Counted from the first letter of the stretch, positions 16,573 through 32,400 are shown. The stretch is DNA of 44,694 nucleotides from Erwinia tasmaniensis Et1/99 (GCF_000026185.1 NC_010699.1:1-44694), one strand, 5' to 3'. Numbers and translations: made by a program. Notes: a model not told the origin generated them from the letters alone.

Positions 16573-17205
16573 ATGAAACGCAGAATCCCAATCGCAATGG
16601 CGCTGATGACCGTATTCACGACCAGCATATATGCAGCGAATCCGGCGCTGGAGCAATTACAGACGCTGGAAAAAAACAAAAAAGAGATCCACGAAAAATA
16701 CATGCAGGATCTCTTCACTGATAATGCTGTCGTTGCCGTGAAGCCCGTTCGTGAGCATCACTATTACACGATGCCGGATGGTACAGAGGTAGATTTTAAC
16801 GACTATGCCTTTGTCGTTTTCATGCAGCAGCACTGCCCGTACAGCGCAAAGTTTGACCCCATAGTCAAAGCGCTTTCTGAAGAAACAGGGATTAATGCTT
16901 ATGCCTATACGCTCGATGGTGGGGGAGACAGCTCGTTCCCGCATCCGATGATCCCGACCAAAGTTGATCCCCGCGAAGCGCTGGCGGGTGAGATCATGAC
17001 TTTCTTTGGAAACGGCTTACCTATCGCAACGCCGACAACATTCATGGTGAACGTCAATACCTTGAAAGCGTACCCGGTTTACCAGGGGCAGACAGAAGCT
17101 AGTGAACTGATGAACCGCGCCCGCGACATCATCATGGTGGATATCGGGCATATGAATGCCGAGCAGTTGGGTGCTGTCCCGACTGGTAATGTGACCAAAG
17201 GCTGA
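16573..17205 (+). CDS. trbB: TrbB, thioredoxin-fold protein with CPYS active site
   Basis: A 210-residue periplasmic protein with a signal peptide ending at IYAA. The fold and position match F TrbB, a disulfide isomerase of the transfer system. The active site reads QQHCPYS (C88, S91), so the second cysteine of the family CPYC is replaced by serine. A monothiol protein of this type could trap mixed disulfides or act as a glutaredoxin-like isomerase, but could not oxidise by itself. The conserved cis-proline region (GLPIATPTTFMVN) is intact, so the gene does not look decayed. The DsbA-like gene at 31263 may supply the dithiol function. Confidence 0.88.
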   Translation: MKRRIPIAMALMTVFTTSIYAANPALEQLQTLEKNKKEIHEKYMQDLFTDNAVVAVKPVREHHYYTMPDGTEVDFNDYAFVVFMQQHCPYSAKFDPIVKALSEETGINAYAYTLDGGGDSSFPHPMIPTKVDPREALAGEIMTFFGNGLPIATPTTFMVNVNTLKAYPVYQGQTEASELMNRARDIIMVDIGHMNAEQLGAVPTGNVTKG

Positions 17206-17211
17206 CAGTAA

Positions 17212-18582
17212 ATGAAAAAAATATTTTCTCTGATGATCGGGCTTGCTGTTGCGGGCGTTTCCCTGCCCGTCGCTTCAAGTGTGGACGGTGATCTTAATAG
17301 TTTCTATGGCTCGATGAACTTTGACAGCAATGTTTCAAAGGCGCAGGCGTGGCAGGGGCAGGCCGCAAACTACATGACAGGTGGCAGCGTCTATCTCCGC
17401 AACAAAGTGAAAACGGTTCAGCTTGTTTCCCTCCAGGTGCCGTCCCTCAATTCGGGGTGCGGCGGGATCGACGCTTACCTGGGTGCATTCTCATTTATCA
17501 ACGGGGCGCAGATTCAACAATTCGCCAAGCAGATTATGTCCAACTCTGTGGGCTATGCCTTTGACCTGGCCCTTCAGACAATGGTGCCCGAACTGAAGCA
17601 GGCGAAGGACTATATGGAAAAGCTGGCGAGTGATATTAACTCATCCAACATGAGCAGTTGCCAGGCCGCACAAGGTATTGTTGGTGGACTGTGGCCGCGC
17701 ACTCAGGTGTCGCAGCAGCTTATCTGCCAGGATATTGGCACGGGAAACAACATGTTTTCAGACTGGGCTAAAAGTCGCCAAGAATGCGGTTCAGGCGGGC
17801 AGATTAATTCGGTTAACAGTAACGCCCCAGATAATAAAAAAGACCAAGTGGTCATTAATAAAAATCTTATATGGGATGCGCTGGGGAAAAACCGCCTGTT
17901 TGATGGTAACTCCGAGCTGAAACAATTCGTTATGTCCCTTGTCGGCACCATCGTGTTCGATGCAAAAGGCAAAGTGACAGTCCTGGCCCCGATGGTCACT
18001 GACCGTGCCGTTCTAAATGCGTTGATGCAGGGCGGTAGCGCCAGTATCTATGTATGCACGAGTTCTGACAGCGACAAATGCCTCAGCCCGATCGTGGGTA
18101 ACGTCACCATTTCAAACGCCAACGGCCTGGTGCGTCAGGTGATCTCCATGATTGATTCAATTGATAACAAAGTTAAAAGTGGCGGCGTGGGACTGACCGA
18201 CAAGGAAAAGGGATTTATCAACACTACGGGCATTCCGGTGCTTCAGTTTCTGATGCAGTCAAACATGCTGGGCGGACAGGCCAGCTCGTACCTGCTCACC
18301 GTTTCTGACTATATCGCCAAAGATATTATGTTCCAGTACCTCAGCGAACTGGTGCAGCAGGCGCAGTCGTCATTGCTGGGTTCCAACTATCCTGAGGAAG
18401 CTGCGCAGCAACTGCGTGAAAATATCGTAACGGCGCAACATCTCGTACAGCAGTTAAAGGTCGAGTCCAACGCTGATATGACCACACTACAGGCCATCAA
18501 CACCCATCTAACGTACCTTCAGCAGCAGACCTCAACAAAAGTGGGAACTATGTATTCAGCCAACTACAGTTTCGGGGAATAA
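17212..18582 (+). CDS. traH: TraH, pilus assembly protein
   Basis: A 456-residue periplasmic protein, equal in size to F TraH (458). The signal peptide ends near residue 22-23 (VASS). Conserved features include NYMTGGSVYLRNKVKTVQLVS-type sequence, the SGCGGIDAYLGAFSFINGAQ motif (about 81-100) and a C-terminal coiled coil (about 395-445). It functions with TraF, TraU, TraW and TrbC. Confidence 0.95.
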   Translation: MKKIFSLMIGLAVAGVSLPVASSVDGDLNSFYGSMNFDSNVSKAQAWQGQAANYMTGGSVYLRNKVKTVQLVSLQVPSLNSGCGGIDAYLGAFSFINGAQIQQFAKQIMSNSVGYAFDLALQTMVPELKQAKDYMEKLASDINSSNMSSCQAAQGIVGGLWPRTQVSQQLICQDIGTGNNMFSDWAKSRQECGSGGQINSVNSNAPDNKKDQVVINKNLIWDALGKNRLFDGNSELKQFVMSLVGTIVFDAKGKVTVLAPMVTDRAVLNALMQGGSASIYVCTSSDSDKCLSPIVGNVTISNANGLVRQVISMIDSIDNKVKSGGVGLTDKEKGFINTTGIPVLQFLMQSNMLGGQASSYLLTVSDYIAKDIMFQYLSELVQQAQSSLLGSNYPEEAAQQLRENIVTAQHLVQQLKVESNADMTTLQAINTHLTYLQQQTSTKVGTMYSANYSFGE

Positions 18583-18585
18583 CGC

Positions 18586-21500
18586 ATGTTTACGATTTAT
18601 GTAACGGCAGCCGGTGATATGTGGCGCGAAGCAATGAACGGTACGGTCGCAATACTGGGTTCGGGGTCATTTGACCGACTCATCCGTATCGCGGGCGTCT
18701 TTTCGGTCATCAGCGTACTGATGTTCTGGCTGAAAGGCAGGGACTTCACGGCTTTCATCAAGTGGTTGGCGGTGTTTTTCATCATCACTATTATCTGCCT
18801 TGTTCCCAAGCGGCCCGTGCAGATTATTGACCTATCTAACCAGGCCGCTGTGTATGAAGTAGATAACGTCCCTGTGGTACTGGGCTTCATTTCATCCTTC
18901 GCAACAACCGTAGGCTACGCTGTGGCTTCCAAGTTTGACGAAGATATCAGCCTGCCGGATGCGCTACAGTACAGTAAGACAGGCATGGCGTTTGGAGCCG
19001 ATCTTGTTGTAGCGCAACGTGACATACCAAGCTACAGCTTTCCGGTGTCAGATAACCTGCTGGCCTACATGAACAAGTGTGCGGTGCCCGCACTCCTGAT
19101 TAACAATCAGTACCACGTTCACGACATTCTGGAGGCGCAGGATATCTCACAAGTTATATTCCAGAATCCGAGCCAGATTGCCTCAATGCCGTACACCGAC
19201 AACAGCGGTAACGTCACGATCATCACTTGTTTCGCTGCCGCATCGCAGATTCAGAAGGCGCTTAATTCGCCGCTTGTCACCTTTCAGAAGGAACTCAAAT
19301 CGTGGACGCAGCGGGTATTTGGTACCAACAGCACTGCTTCAAACCAGATGAATGATTACATTCAGGACTCGTCACAGTTCTTCTATGGTGTGGGAAAGTC
19401 TCAGACAGACATTTTGAAGAAAAGAATTTTGCAGACGGCGGTTAACCGTTCCGTTGGCACGCTGGCGGCGGAAGACCGCAATGATTCACTGGCTGAAATC
19501 ATTGCCGAGCAGCAGACGGCAATGAAGACGAATATGCAGGGTAAGGTGGAGCAGCATATCGGCGCACGTTATATGCCACTGCTTCACTCCGTGCTGGAAT
19601 TGATCCTGGTCTGTATCTTCCCGTTGGTGATTGCCATTTCGCTGGTCAGCCATGAAACCTTCGGCCTGAAAACAATAATGACGTATGCGGGCGGATGGCT
19701 GTACCTCCAGATGTGGCCCATTATGTTTTCGCTTGTTAACTTTGTGGCGATGTACTCCTTGAAGGGACACACCGTGGCGCTGAGTGGCGGAGATTCTTTA
19801 TCTGCAAGATACGAAATCGCAGGTTATTACACTGATATGGCTGCGGTTGCTGGTTATTTATGCCTGGGCGCGATCCCCGTGCTGTCGTATCTTATCACTA
19901 GAGGCGCAGCAGCTGTGGGTTCTCAAGTTGTGGGCGCAGTTACTGGTGGCGCAGCGCTGGCATCCGGTGCGAGTGCAAGCCTGGCGGAAGACGGTAATTG
20001 GTCATTCAATAACTTATCGCAGGATAACGTCAGTGCGAATAAATGGAATACCAACGCCGATCACCGTGAGGGCATGACTACTACGCAGATGAGTAACGGT
20101 GCGTTAACGTCTACTACGGCAGACGGTTCGCACGTACTCGACGGTACGGGTGCGGTGTCGAAGCTGGCAACTAATGTCAACTTTGCCAGCAACATGAGCG
20201 ATTCACTGACGCAGGGCGCAAGACAGGCCAGTACGCAGGCCAGTTCGCACCTGCAAGGTTTCAACCATGCAACGGATACCGCCTACAGTCAGATGAATGA
20301 CCTGAGCCACGGCACAAGCCGCAGTAACACGGCTTCGCACGGTTCTGAAGCGTCAGACAGCGTTTCACAGAGTCAGACGGCTTCACATGTGATGGATATG
20401 GCACATAACTATGCGCAGCGCTGGGGCGTCTCAGACAAGGAAGCATTCAACAGAATGTATTCTCAGGCTGACAGCGACAATTACCATGCGGACGCCGGAT
20501 TCCAGACTTCCGCAGGGCTTGAAGTTGCGGGTAACGGGGGTACGGTGAAAGCGGGTGCCGGAGTGTCTGCTGGTCGTACTTATGGTGAAACAGGAATCAC
20601 TACTAAAGGCAGCGACCGTTCCAGCGACCATATGCAGGATATGTCCGCAACGGATAGAAAAGATTTCCGCGAGAGTTTGGATACGCTCAAGCAGGCCCGT
20701 GACTATAGCGGAGGTAATACGGCAGAGGCGCAGACAGACGGGCGCTCAAACCGTCTGGAAAGCTCACTCCGCACGGCAGACAGCGAATACAGCCAATACA
20801 CAACCAGCCAGACGAAGGCTAATGAACTGAGCCAGCAGGCGCAGAGAGCGCAGACCGACAGTGCGGGCTTTAACGCCAACATGAATCAGGAGTTTGTGAA
20901 CTGGGCACGGGAACGTGGTGCAACGGATGAGCAGCTTACAAACGTAAGCCAGCAGACGCCGCTGGCGGCAGAGTTCGTGAGAGAGCGATTCGGTCAGAAT
21001 ATGGAAGTCGGCCATGAGCAGAATATGCAGCAGGCGATGAGCCAGCCAGTCGGGAAAGCCTTCCCTGCTGGAGGCAGCAACTTGGGAGAGAACTTCGGCA
21101 CCAGCGGAAACGCGAATATGCCGTCAGGCCGCAGCGAGTTCCCGGCAGAAGGGAGCAGTCAAAGTCAGCACAGTGGCAGTGTCAATCAGCCGCAAGCACG
21201 CGGCATAACGTCTGCCGCGAGCGAACCGCAGGGCGTGAGCCAGCATAATGCACAGGAGCCGTCAGGCCGCGGCGAGTTCCCAGCAGAAGGGAGCCGTCAG
21301 GGGCAGAACTTCAGTGACAATAACGCGAGACTCAACGCAGCGGCGCACGGACATGAAATCCCCGAAATGGTTAGCGAACCAAAGCCGCTGAATACCGCGC
21401 CGTCAGATACGGTGGGTGCGCAGAAAAAAGAGATCGAAAAGCAGCAGGAAATGCTCAAAAACAGCGGCGAGATTCGCCAGCATGGATTCGGTGATCAGTT

Positions 21501-21606
21501 AGAAAACAATAAACAGGCGAACAAAGAGCCAACTATAAACCTGCCGACGATGAATACAAAAGAGGTGTTGGAAAATGCGAAACGTTATAGCGGATACAGA
21601 CGTTAG
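18586..21606 (+). CDS. traG: TraG, pilus assembly, mating-pair stabilisation and entry exclusion
   Basis: A 1006-residue inner-membrane protein (F TraG 938). The N-terminal part has several membrane helices (about 20-75, 335-420), with EAMNGTVAILGSGSF near the start as in the family. The C-terminal half is hydrophilic, rich in Ser/Gln/Ala and likely periplasmic. In F this half recognises the exclusion protein TraS. Two short repeats around residues 845-910 contain SGR(S/G)EFPAEGS, separated by about 45 residues. The end overlaps the next gene by 32 bases. Confidence 0.93.
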   Translation: MFTIYVTAAGDMWREAMNGTVAILGSGSFDRLIRIAGVFSVISVLMFWLKGRDFTAFIKWLAVFFIITIICLVPKRPVQIIDLSNQAAVYEVDNVPVVLGFISSFATTVGYAVASKFDEDISLPDALQYSKTGMAFGADLVVAQRDIPSYSFPVSDNLLAYMNKCAVPALLINNQYHVHDILEAQDISQVIFQNPSQIASMPYTDNSGNVTIITCFAAASQIQKALNSPLVTFQKELKSWTQRVFGTNSTASNQMNDYIQDSSQFFYGVGKSQTDILKKRILQTAVNRSVGTLAAEDRNDSLAEIIAEQQTAMKTNMQGKVEQHIGARYMPLLHSVLELILVCIFPLVIAISLVSHETFGLKTIMTYAGGWLYLQMWPIMFSLVNFVAMYSLKGHTVALSGGDSLSARYEIAGYYTDMAAVAGYLCLGAIPVLSYLITRGAAAVGSQVVGAVTGGAALASGASASLAEDGNWSFNNLSQDNVSANKWNTNADHREGMTTTQMSNGALTSTTADGSHVLDGTGAVSKLATNVNFASNMSDSLTQGARQASTQASSHLQGFNHATDTAYSQMNDLSHGTSRSNTASHGSEASDSVSQSQTASHVMDMAHNYAQRWGVSDKEAFNRMYSQADSDNYHADAGFQTSAGLEVAGNGGTVKAGAGVSAGRTYGETGITTKGSDRSSDHMQDMSATDRKDFRESLDTLKQARDYSGGNTAEAQTDGRSNRLESSLRTADSEYSQYTTSQTKANELSQQAQRAQTDSAGFNANMNQEFVNWARERGATDEQLTNVSQQTPLAAEFVRERFGQNMEVGHEQNMQQAMSQPVGKAFPAGGSNLGENFGTSGNANMPSGRSEFPAEGSSQSQHSGSVNQPQARGITSAASEPQGVSQHNAQEPSGRGEFPAEGSRQGQNFSDNNARLNAAAHGHEIPEMVSEPKPLNTAPSDTVGAQKKEIEKQQEMLKNSGEIRQHGFGDQLENNKQANKEPTINLPTMNTKEVLENAKRYSGYRR

Positions 21607-22048
21607 CCGCACAGAGAAGGTGATACGCAAGGCAGGTTCTGCTGCCGTTGTGATGTTATTTCTGCTGAATGAGGGCTTACATTTCGGCATACGATGGGGC
21701 TTCCTTGTTGCATTCCTGGCGGTGATAACTGCCCTTGGTGGGTTCATGAAGGCACGCACGTTCAGCCGAGGTGAGAACCTGTTCGGGTTCGTCCTCTTGG
21801 CAGTGGTTGGTGTCAGCAAAATATTTTTCCATGCCGGAGACGGCACGTTTGAACTCGCTATTCCGTGGTTTATCGTAATGTACTTGTGGTGCGGTGTCCG
21901 GGTGTGCAGCCCGGAGGAATCCCGTCAGATATCTAAAGATCAGCCACTTGATACCGATGAAATAAAACCGGACATGTACGAATATCGCCCTGGGCCGGAT
22001 GGGACAGCGGGTTATTACCGTAATGGGCAGCCGATTAAATTTGATTAA
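21575..22048 (+). CDS. Putative TraS-like entry-exclusion membrane protein
   Basis: A 157-residue protein with about four hydrophobic segments (roughly residues 22-38, 42-57, 69-83 and 92-106) and a hydrophilic, proline/glycine-containing tail (YEYRPGPDGTAGYYRNGQP). It sits between traG and traT, where F-like plasmids keep the fast-evolving inner-membrane exclusion protein TraS (about 150-170 residues). Sequence similarity is not obvious, so the role is inferred from size, topology and position only. It starts inside traG. Confidence 0.5.
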   Translation: MRNVIADTDVSRTEKVIRKAGSAAVVMLFLLNEGLHFGIRWGFLVAFLAVITALGGFMKARTFSRGENLFGFVLLAVVGVSKIFFHAGDGTFELAIPWFIVMYLWCGVRVCSPEESRQISKDQPLDTDEIKPDMYEYRPGPDGTAGYYRNGQPIKFD

Positions 22049-22069
22049 CTAGCGCGTAGGCCGTAATCA

Positions 22070-22160
22070 GGTGCGTAAGTGCCCGGTTCGGCTTCAGTGA
22101 AATTCCGCTTCCTCGCTCGTTCGCTCACTGTGTTCGGTCACGATTCTGCGGCGAGCGGTT
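22070..22160 (+). repeat. Dispersed pas/ssi-like hairpin repeat, copy 1
   Basis: It begins with GTGCGTAAGTGC (22071-22082). TTCCGCTTCCTCGCT follows at 22103 and GCGGCGAGCGGT at 22148, bracketing a variable stem. These outer blocks match the sequence flanking the ColE1/pBR322 origin, known there as a primosome-assembly region. AAGCGG, the n-prime/PriA-site core, is on the - strand. It fills the gap between traS-like and traT genes. Confidence 0.65.
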
Positions 22161-22184
22161 TTGAAATAAATGATTGGGATATCT

Positions 22185-22910
22185 ATGAAAAAGCAGTTAC
22201 TGGTTACATTATGCGTTGCTTCCGCCGTTGCACTGTCTGGATGCAGTGCTGTTAACACAGCAATATCCAAGCGTAATCTCGATGTGAAGACACAGATGAG
22301 TCAGTCAATCTGGTTACAGCCAAGCTCCGATAAATCGGTCTATATCGACGTGCATAACACCTCTGACAAAGACATGAGCGACTTGCAGAGCAAGATTCAG
22401 TCCCAGCTCCAGGCCAAGGGCTATCACTTGGCGTCACCGGAATCAGCCGAATACTGGGTGCAGGTGAACGTGCTGAAGGCCGACAAGATGGACGCCCGCG
22501 AAGCACTGTCCATGATGAACACGGGCTATCAGGGGGCCTTTACCGGGGCGGCGCTGGGCGCAGGCATTGCCGCCTTTAACGGCGTGGGCACAGGCGGTGT
22601 CCTGGGCATTGGTGCCGCATCGGGCCTGCTGGGTGCCGTGGCAGACGGCATGGTGAAAGATATCAACTACTCAATGATTACCGATCTTCAGATTTCACAG
22701 AAAACTGAAGGGGCCGTGGACACCACGCGCAGCGCCAGTCTGGCGCAGGGTACGGGCAGCAACCTGAAGCAGTCGGTTAAGACCACAGGCAACCGCATGA
22801 CGTATCAGACCCGCATTATGTCTAACGCCGAGAAGGTCAATCTGGAATTTCCTGAAGCCAAGCCCGTGCTTGAAGCGCAGCTGGCCAAGTCTATCGCCGG
22901 AATTCTTTAA
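22185..22910 (+). CDS. traT: TraT, surface-exclusion lipoprotein
   Basis: A 241-residue outer-membrane lipoprotein (F TraT 244) that blocks mating-pair formation with cells already carrying the plasmid. ATG 22185 gives signal [20 protein letters not shown] with the lipobox at LSGC; the in-frame ATG at 22170 would lengthen the signal. Family motifs [19 protein letters not shown] and the glycine/alanine-rich membrane segment ([19 protein letters not shown]) are clear. Confidence 0.96.
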   Translation: MKKQLLVTLCVASAVALSGCSAVNTAISKRNLDVKTQMSQSIWLQPSSDKSVYIDVHNTSDKDMSDLQSKIQSQLQAKGYHLASPESAEYWVQVNVLKADKMDAREALSMMNTGYQGAFTGAALGAGIAAFNGVGTGGVLGIGAASGLLGAVADGMVKDINYSMITDLQISQKTEGAVDTTRSASLAQGTGSNLKQSVKTTGNRMTYQTRIMSNAEKVNLEFPEAKPVLEAQLAKSIAGIL

Positions 22911-22955
22911 TCCACAACCAGGCAACGGACTGCCCGGACTTACCGGAGACGCTGT

Positions 22956-25318
22956 ATGTCATTCAGACCGTCAGATATCACCAAGGGCGGTCAGATTACC
23001 GCCTATCGCGTCAAGATGTTCAACCAGGTTAACAACTGGTTTTCCTTCTGGATTGTGACTGTTCTCATGGGCGCAAGCCTGCTTGCTTTCTTCCTCGTTA
23101 CCCCCCCGGAAATTATCAGCAACGGCCTGACGTACTGGATTGCCCGCAGCAGCGAATCTTTCCTGGGGCTGGTCGTTAACGACACGGCAAAAGCCTTTTC
23201 CTATGCCATCTATCGCGGTGATTTGAAGCTGTCTGAAGTGCCGTTGACGCTGGGTGACGTGCTGCGCTCACAGATTATGCGGGACGTGGGGGATGTGTTC
23301 CTCATACGGCTGGAAATGTACGCCGGAGTCGGGGCCACGCTGTCACTGATCATCTATTTTATTCTCATGTTCGGCGTGGCGCGGATCGGTAAAAAAGAGA
23401 CGGCAGACGAATATATTTCCGGCATGACCCGCACGGACAGCCCGAAAGTCGTGAACAAGATGCTTGCACAGAACAGGGCGCTGTCACCGATAAAAATTGG
23501 GCCGCTGCATATGGTGAAGAATGCTGAAATCCAGAACTTCCTCATCCACGGCACTATCGGTACGGGGAAATCAACCATCATCCGTTACCTGCTCGATTAC
23601 ATCCGCAAGCGCGGAGACAGGTTTATTGTTTTTGATCCAGGCGGCACGTTTATCAAGACTCACTTTAATGCCCGGCGTGATTTCATCCTCGATCCGCATG
23701 ATGCCCGCTGCGCGAACTGGGATTTATGGCATGAGTGCCAGACCGTTGTTGATTACGAGAATTTTGCGTCCTCTCTGATCCCGATTGAAGGTAACTCTGA
23801 CCCGTTTTGGGTATCCTCAAGCCGCACCATCTGCGCGGACACAGCAATGAGAATGAGCCGCAAAGAGAACCCGACGATTGAGGATTTCCTGCACACGATA
23901 CTGTCCCTTTCCCTCAAGAGCCTGCGTGAATTCCTGAAAAACACGCCTTCTGCAAACCTGGTGGAAGAAAAAATTGAGAAGACCGCGATCTCTATCCGTT
24001 CGGTCACGACCAACTACGCCAAAGCGCTGCGTTTCATGCAGGGCGTGAACCAAGGGCAGGACAAATTTTCCATCAGGGAGTGGATTCAGGATAATCGGCA
24101 AAGCCATTCCGGCCTGTTTATCTCCACCAATTTCCTGCGGTCAACCCGCTCGCTGATCTCCATGTGGCTCTCGATGGCGACCACACTGTTACAGTCGATG
24201 GGCGAAGACCGTAACCGCCGCGTCTGGTTCATTTACGATGAAGTCGCGTCCCTTCAGAAGATTCCCGGCTTCCGCGAAACGCTGGCGGATGCGCGTAAGT
24301 ATGGCGGCTGCTTCGTCCTGGGCATTCAGAACATGGCGCAGATGAGCGATACCTACGGGCGCGACAATGCCAAGGCGGTACTCGATCTGGTTAATACGCG
24401 GATATACGGACGATCACCGTCATCTGACATGGCAACGGACGTGCAGAACGAACTGGGCTATCAGCGCCGATGGGAATCAAAAGAACAGAACTCCTTCGGT
24501 CTTGACCAAGTGCGAGACGGTATATCCATCGGACGTGACAAGGTGCATGAACCTGTCGTGGACAAAGAAGAAATCATGAGCCTGCCTGACCTGCGTTTCT
24601 TCTTCAGGCTGCCGGGTGAATATCCGGTGATCAAGCTGGCAGTGCCATACCGTGATTTACCTAAAAAAGCAGAGAGCTATATCGAGCGCAGTTTCCATGA
24701 CTCGCTGAGTCCGCTGATTGAAAAAATCATCGAGCACAATGAATCTGAAATCCCCGCCGACTTCACCGAGGCCACACCCGCGCAGGCGGTAGGCCAGAGC
24801 AAAGCCGCACAGGAACAGCCCGCCACAGCGGACGAGTTGCCGGATATGCCCGTGCCCGCGCCGTCAGTTCCTGCACCTGGTGCGGCGAAGGCGGACACGG
24901 CTGCGCCTGATAACGTGACCGACATTTTTGCCAGGGTGAAGGATAAAGTGCCTCAGACACAGCCGGGCCAGTCTGCCGCTGCCGAAATAACCCCACCGCC
25001 TGTCCGTGAGGCTGAACCCGGCCCGGCAGCCCGTGTCAGTGAGCCAGCGCAGAACCCGGCAGCCAGCGCAGAACCCGCCCCGGTGAGTAAGCCGCTGAAA
25101 CTGAAGTTGAAGAAGCTGGGCAACCAGAGTGACAGTGACAGCGATACGCAGGAGCAGAGCCACGCGCCCGTGATGTACCAGGATGAAGATAAACTGATTG
25201 TGTTAGATGAAAGCGAAATCGGGGAAGACGGCAGGATCGTTGACGCGATGGCGGAAGAAGAAAAAAACATTCTCGTACACCGCCAGCCCCTGGCGGATAC
25301 CCATGAGGAACCCGAACT

Positions 25319-25322
<4 letters not shown>
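22956..25322 (+). CDS. traD: TraD, type IV coupling protein
   Basis: A 788-residue inner-membrane ATPase that brings the relaxosome to the T4SS (F TraD 717). Two membrane helices lie near residues 30-50 and 120-145. Walker A GTIGTGKST is near 199 and Walker B VWFIYDEVASL near 420-430. From about residue 605 the protein becomes Ala/Pro/Glu-rich, then basic (KPLKLKLKKLG), and ends in acidic residues, like the TraM-binding tail of F TraD. The stop overlaps traI (ATGA at 25319). Confidence 0.95.
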
Positions 25323-31261
<5,939 letters not shown>

Positions 31262-31262
31262 C

Positions 31263-32042
31263 GTGAAAAAACTTTTAGCCCTCGCTATTGCCGCCTCACT
31301 GTTACTCAGCTGCACAGCCCTGGCAGACACGGGCACCACTTTCAGCCCGGCACAGCAGCAGGAAATTCAGAAGATCACCGAGCAGTGGCTGACCGCCCAC
31401 CCGGAAATCCTAATCAAGATGGGCAAGAAACTTCAGCAGCGCCAGCAGAAGGCGCAGCAGACCCAGCTCAGTGACGGCGTGGTGAAGCTCGCAGCGCAGC
31501 TACAGCAGGTGAAGGGGATTCCCCACGCCGGGCCGGAGGATGCCAGCGTGATCGTCACCGAGTTCTTTGACTACCAGTGCGTGTACTGTCACCGCGATGC
31601 GCGGATTGTGGAAAAGCTGATACAGGACAATCCGAAGGTGAAATTCGTCTTCCGCGACTGGCCTATCTTTGCCGGGCAGTACCCGCTCAGCAACACGGCT
31701 GCGCTCACCGGGATCGGGATTTACCGCGAGGCTGGCGCTGACGCCTATCTGAAGTACCACAACGGCATTTTTGCCACGGGCCATGACGAAGGGAAGCTGA
31801 GGGAGCAGGACATTGCGGACGTGGCGGCGAAGGCGATGGGCAAAACCCCCAAGCTCGATGACCTGAAAAGCTACACCGCGACCATTGATAAAAACGACAT
31901 GCTGGCGAAGGCCATTGGGGCTAACGGTACGCCGCTGTTTATCGTGATGCCTGCAAGCAACCCTACGGCGGAAAATATTACCGTTATACCCGGCGCTGCG
32001 TCCCTTGATGTACTACAGACCGCGATTAATCACGCCCGCTAA
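31263..32042 (+). CDS. DsbA-family thiol-disulfide oxidoreductase
   Basis: A 259-residue secreted protein with GTG start one base after the traI stop. The signal peptide ends at TALA (residue 21). A helical/coiled segment (about 30-85) precedes the thioredoxin fold, which has active site CVYC (C106, C109) in FFDYQCVYCH and the cis-proline loop NGTPLF near 225. This resembles DsbA/ScsC-type proteins. It occupies the place where F has traX. The many disulfide-containing products TraN, TraU and TraH are likely clients, and it may compensate for the monothiol TrbB. A lipoprotein reading of LLLSC is less likely. Confidence 0.85.
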   Translation: MKKLLALAIAASLLLSCTALADTGTTFSPAQQQEIQKITEQWLTAHPEILIKMGKKLQQRQQKAQQTQLSDGVVKLAAQLQQVKGIPHAGPEDASVIVTEFFDYQCVYCHRDARIVEKLIQDNPKVKFVFRDWPIFAGQYPLSNTAALTGIGIYREAGADAYLKYHNGIFATGHDEGKLREQDIADVAAKAMGKTPKLDDLKSYTATIDKNDMLAKAIGANGTPLFIVMPASNPTAENITVIPGAASLDVLQTAINHAR

Positions 32043-32057
32043 TCAGACGTAAGCGGG

Positions 32058-32107
32058 AACGGCGGACGGTATCGGAATGGGGTATCTTTCGATGCCGGGC
32101 CGCCGTT
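32058..32107. other. Long hairpin after the tra operon
   Basis: AACGGCGG and CCGCCGTT form an outer 8-bp perfect stem; GGTATCG and CGATGCC pair inside it. There is no T-run after it, so it may be a transcript-end stabiliser or rho-dependent barrier between traI/dsbA and the replicon. Confidence 0.5.
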
Positions 32108-32232
32108 GGGCAAGCCACAGGCGCGACAGTTTCTGTGATTCAGTGTCACAGGATCGAGAAAATAAGACTGGATCGTATAGGCCAAGCGGTGTATCTTGCT
32201 GTACACGTTTACATAAGCTCGCGCTAAGAGTT

Positions 32233-32267
32233 ATTTAAGCCAAATACCTGATTTATTTGACTTAAAT
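32233..32267. promoter_or_regulatory. Inverted repeat upstream of repA leader
   Basis: ATTTAAGCCAAATA and TATTTGACTTAAAT are reverse complements with one mismatch in 14, separated by 7 bp. A TTGACT -35-like hexamer lies in the right arm. No convincing -10 follows at 17 bp. It may be an operator controlling the rep transcript; the binding protein is not evident. Confidence 0.45.
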
Positions 32268-32329
32268 TGCCGGAGTGAACGGAAAAGAACAAGGGCGGCA
32301 TCGGGTAAAAGCAAATTACCGGGTGTCAG

Positions 32330-32400
32330 AAAAGGACAAAGCCCCGATAACACAACTTTCAAACTTGGCGGGATGAAAGTGCTATCGGGGCTTCTAAGAC
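32330..32400 (-). ncRNA. Antisense replication-control RNA (Inc RNA/RNAI type)
   Basis: The - strand can form a long stem from AAGCCCCGATA (32393-32383) to TATCGGGGCTTT (32349-32338). An inner ACTTTC/GAAAGT stem is capped by a loop containing CCGCCAA, and a T-rich end follows. On the + strand the loop shows TTGGCGG (32365-32371), the U-turn loop of IncI/IncL-M/IncB replication control. The antisense RNA would pair with it and block leader translation and the pseudoknot. Exact ends are approximate. Confidence 0.7.
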
